Source: Winslowiella toletana
Lineage (GTDB): Bacteria; Pseudomonadota; Gammaproteobacteria; Enterobacterales; Enterobacteriaceae
Reading direction: 5' to 3'
NCBI RefSeq assembly: GCF_032164335.1
Contig: NZ_CP134152.1
Span: 1,364,001-1,428,000, forward strand
Length of the DNA stretch: 64,000 nucleotides
Shown: one piece after another, positions 60,997 through 64,000 of the stretch
Numbering within the stretch: position 1 is the first letter of the stretch
Layout of the letters: every line of letters begins with the position of its first letter
Made by a program: the position numbers and the translations under genes
Notes under the pieces: model-generated
Database searches by the model: none
Seen by the model: the letters and a program-made list of their open reading frames with translations, nothing else
What the model was told of the DNA's origin: nothing

Positions 60997-61319
60997 TGGA
61001 ACTTGATGAAACCACGGTAATGGAGCTGATTATTCATGCCGGTGAAGCGCGCTCGTTATCGATGGAAGCGCTACGCGCAGCACGGAAACACGACTGGGCT
61101 ACAGCCGATCAACATCTGACGGCGGCCTCGGCGGCGGCGCGTGAAGCGCATAAGATCCAGACCGCGCTGATCGGGGCTGATGAAGGCTGCGGCAAGATCC
61201 CGGTGAATTTAATTCTGGTTCATGCGCAGGATCATCTAATGAACGCCATGCTGTGTCGCGAGCTGGCAGAAGAGATTATCGTGCTGCACCGTGAAATTGC
61301 CGCACTTAAATCTGCTTAA
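60996..61319 (+). CDS. PTS lactose/cellobiose-family IIA component
   Basis: 107-residue helical protein; LILVHAQDHLMNAML holds His76 and His80, the phosphorylated and supporting His of LacF/ChbA-type IIA proteins. It accepts phosphate from HPr. The start overlaps the IIC stop (TAATG). Confidence 0.93.
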   Translation: MELDETTVMELIIHAGEARSLSMEALRAARKHDWATADQHLTAASAAAREAHKIQTALIGADEGCGKIPVNLILVHAQDHLMNAMLCRELAEEIIVLHREIAALKSA

Positions 61320-61334
61320 TTTCAGGAGAGTTAA

Positions 61335-62774
<1,440 letters not shown>

Positions 62775-62777
62775 CCA

Positions 62778-62796
62778 CGCTGGCCGTGCGCCAGCG
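62778..62796. other. Intercistronic hairpin
   Basis: CGCTGGC-cgtgc-GCCAGCG, a 7-bp stem just after the first phospho-beta-glucosidase. TTTATCTGTTTTT follows some bases later, so partial termination before the second copy is possible. Confidence 0.5.
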
Positions 62797-62813
62797 AATT
62801 TATCTGTTTTTAA

Positions 62814-64000
<1,187 letters not shown>

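Overview
The window looks like chromosomal DNA of a plant-associated enterobacterium of the Erwinia/Pantoea kind (Erwiniaceae, Pectobacteriaceae-like). This is an inference from gene content: a pectin lyase with a KdgM porin, a Tat-dependent gluconate-type dehydrogenase, an arn lipid A operon, chitin and beta-glucoside genes, and close matches to remembered E. coli proteins (PaoABC, MelAB, YecA, ArnBCADTEF). No rRNA or tRNA gene, CRISPR array or intact insertion sequence was seen.

Layout. 1-7.9 kb: an accessory redox and efflux segment with a NepI-like exporter (cut by the window edge) and a secreted Cys-nucleophile hydrolase, two LysR regulators, a zinc-free MDR reductase, a DUF1471 periplasmic protein and an aldo/keto reductase. 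7.0-10.2 kb: a scar. A divergent gene pair (a secreted esterase on the minus strand and a second Cys-nucleophile hydrolase on the plus strand) has lost both 5' ends; between them sit an AT-rich AbiJ-like defence gene and a decayed phage late-control D gene. 10.4-10.9 kb: a RelBE/StbDE-type toxin-antitoxin pair. 11.0-16.4 kb: the periplasmic aldehyde oxidoreductase operon paoABC with an XdhC-type maturation factor and a MocA-like nucleotidyltransferase. 16.6-17.8 kb: a Bcr/CflA exporter.

18.4-24.4 kb: a DASS dicarboxylate transporter diverges from a three-domain soluble NADH:fumarate reductase followed by a cytoplasmic ApbE flavin transferase. A consensus FNR box lies between them, spaced to serve both promoters. 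This reads as an anaerobic, quinone-independent fumarate sink. 24.5-31 kb: yecA (without its SEC-C tail), chitoporin and chitobiase, and a GAF-GGDEF cyclase. 31.3-35.8 kb: a pectin operon (GPH transporter, PL9 exopolygalacturonate lyase, KdgM porin) behind a CRP box and a KdgR-like operator. 35.9-39.8 kb: melAB and an AraC regulator for alpha-galactosides.

39.8-43.4 kb: the least explained locus, a LysR regulator divergent from an overlapping three-gene operon (74-aa orphan, NodU/TobZ-type O-carbamoyltransferase, HAD phosphatase). 43.5-50.1 kb: a small zinc-ribbon protein, an aldo/keto reductase converging on a LysR that closely resembles the one at 5 kb, and a three-subunit membrane-linked gluconate-type dehydrogenase. 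50.7-58.1 kb: the complete arnBCADTEF operon for L-Ara4N modification of lipid A. 58.0-64 kb: an AscG-like LacI repressor divergent from a Lac/Cel-family PTS (IIB, IIC, IIA) and two family GH1 6-phospho-beta-glucosidases, the second running off the window end.
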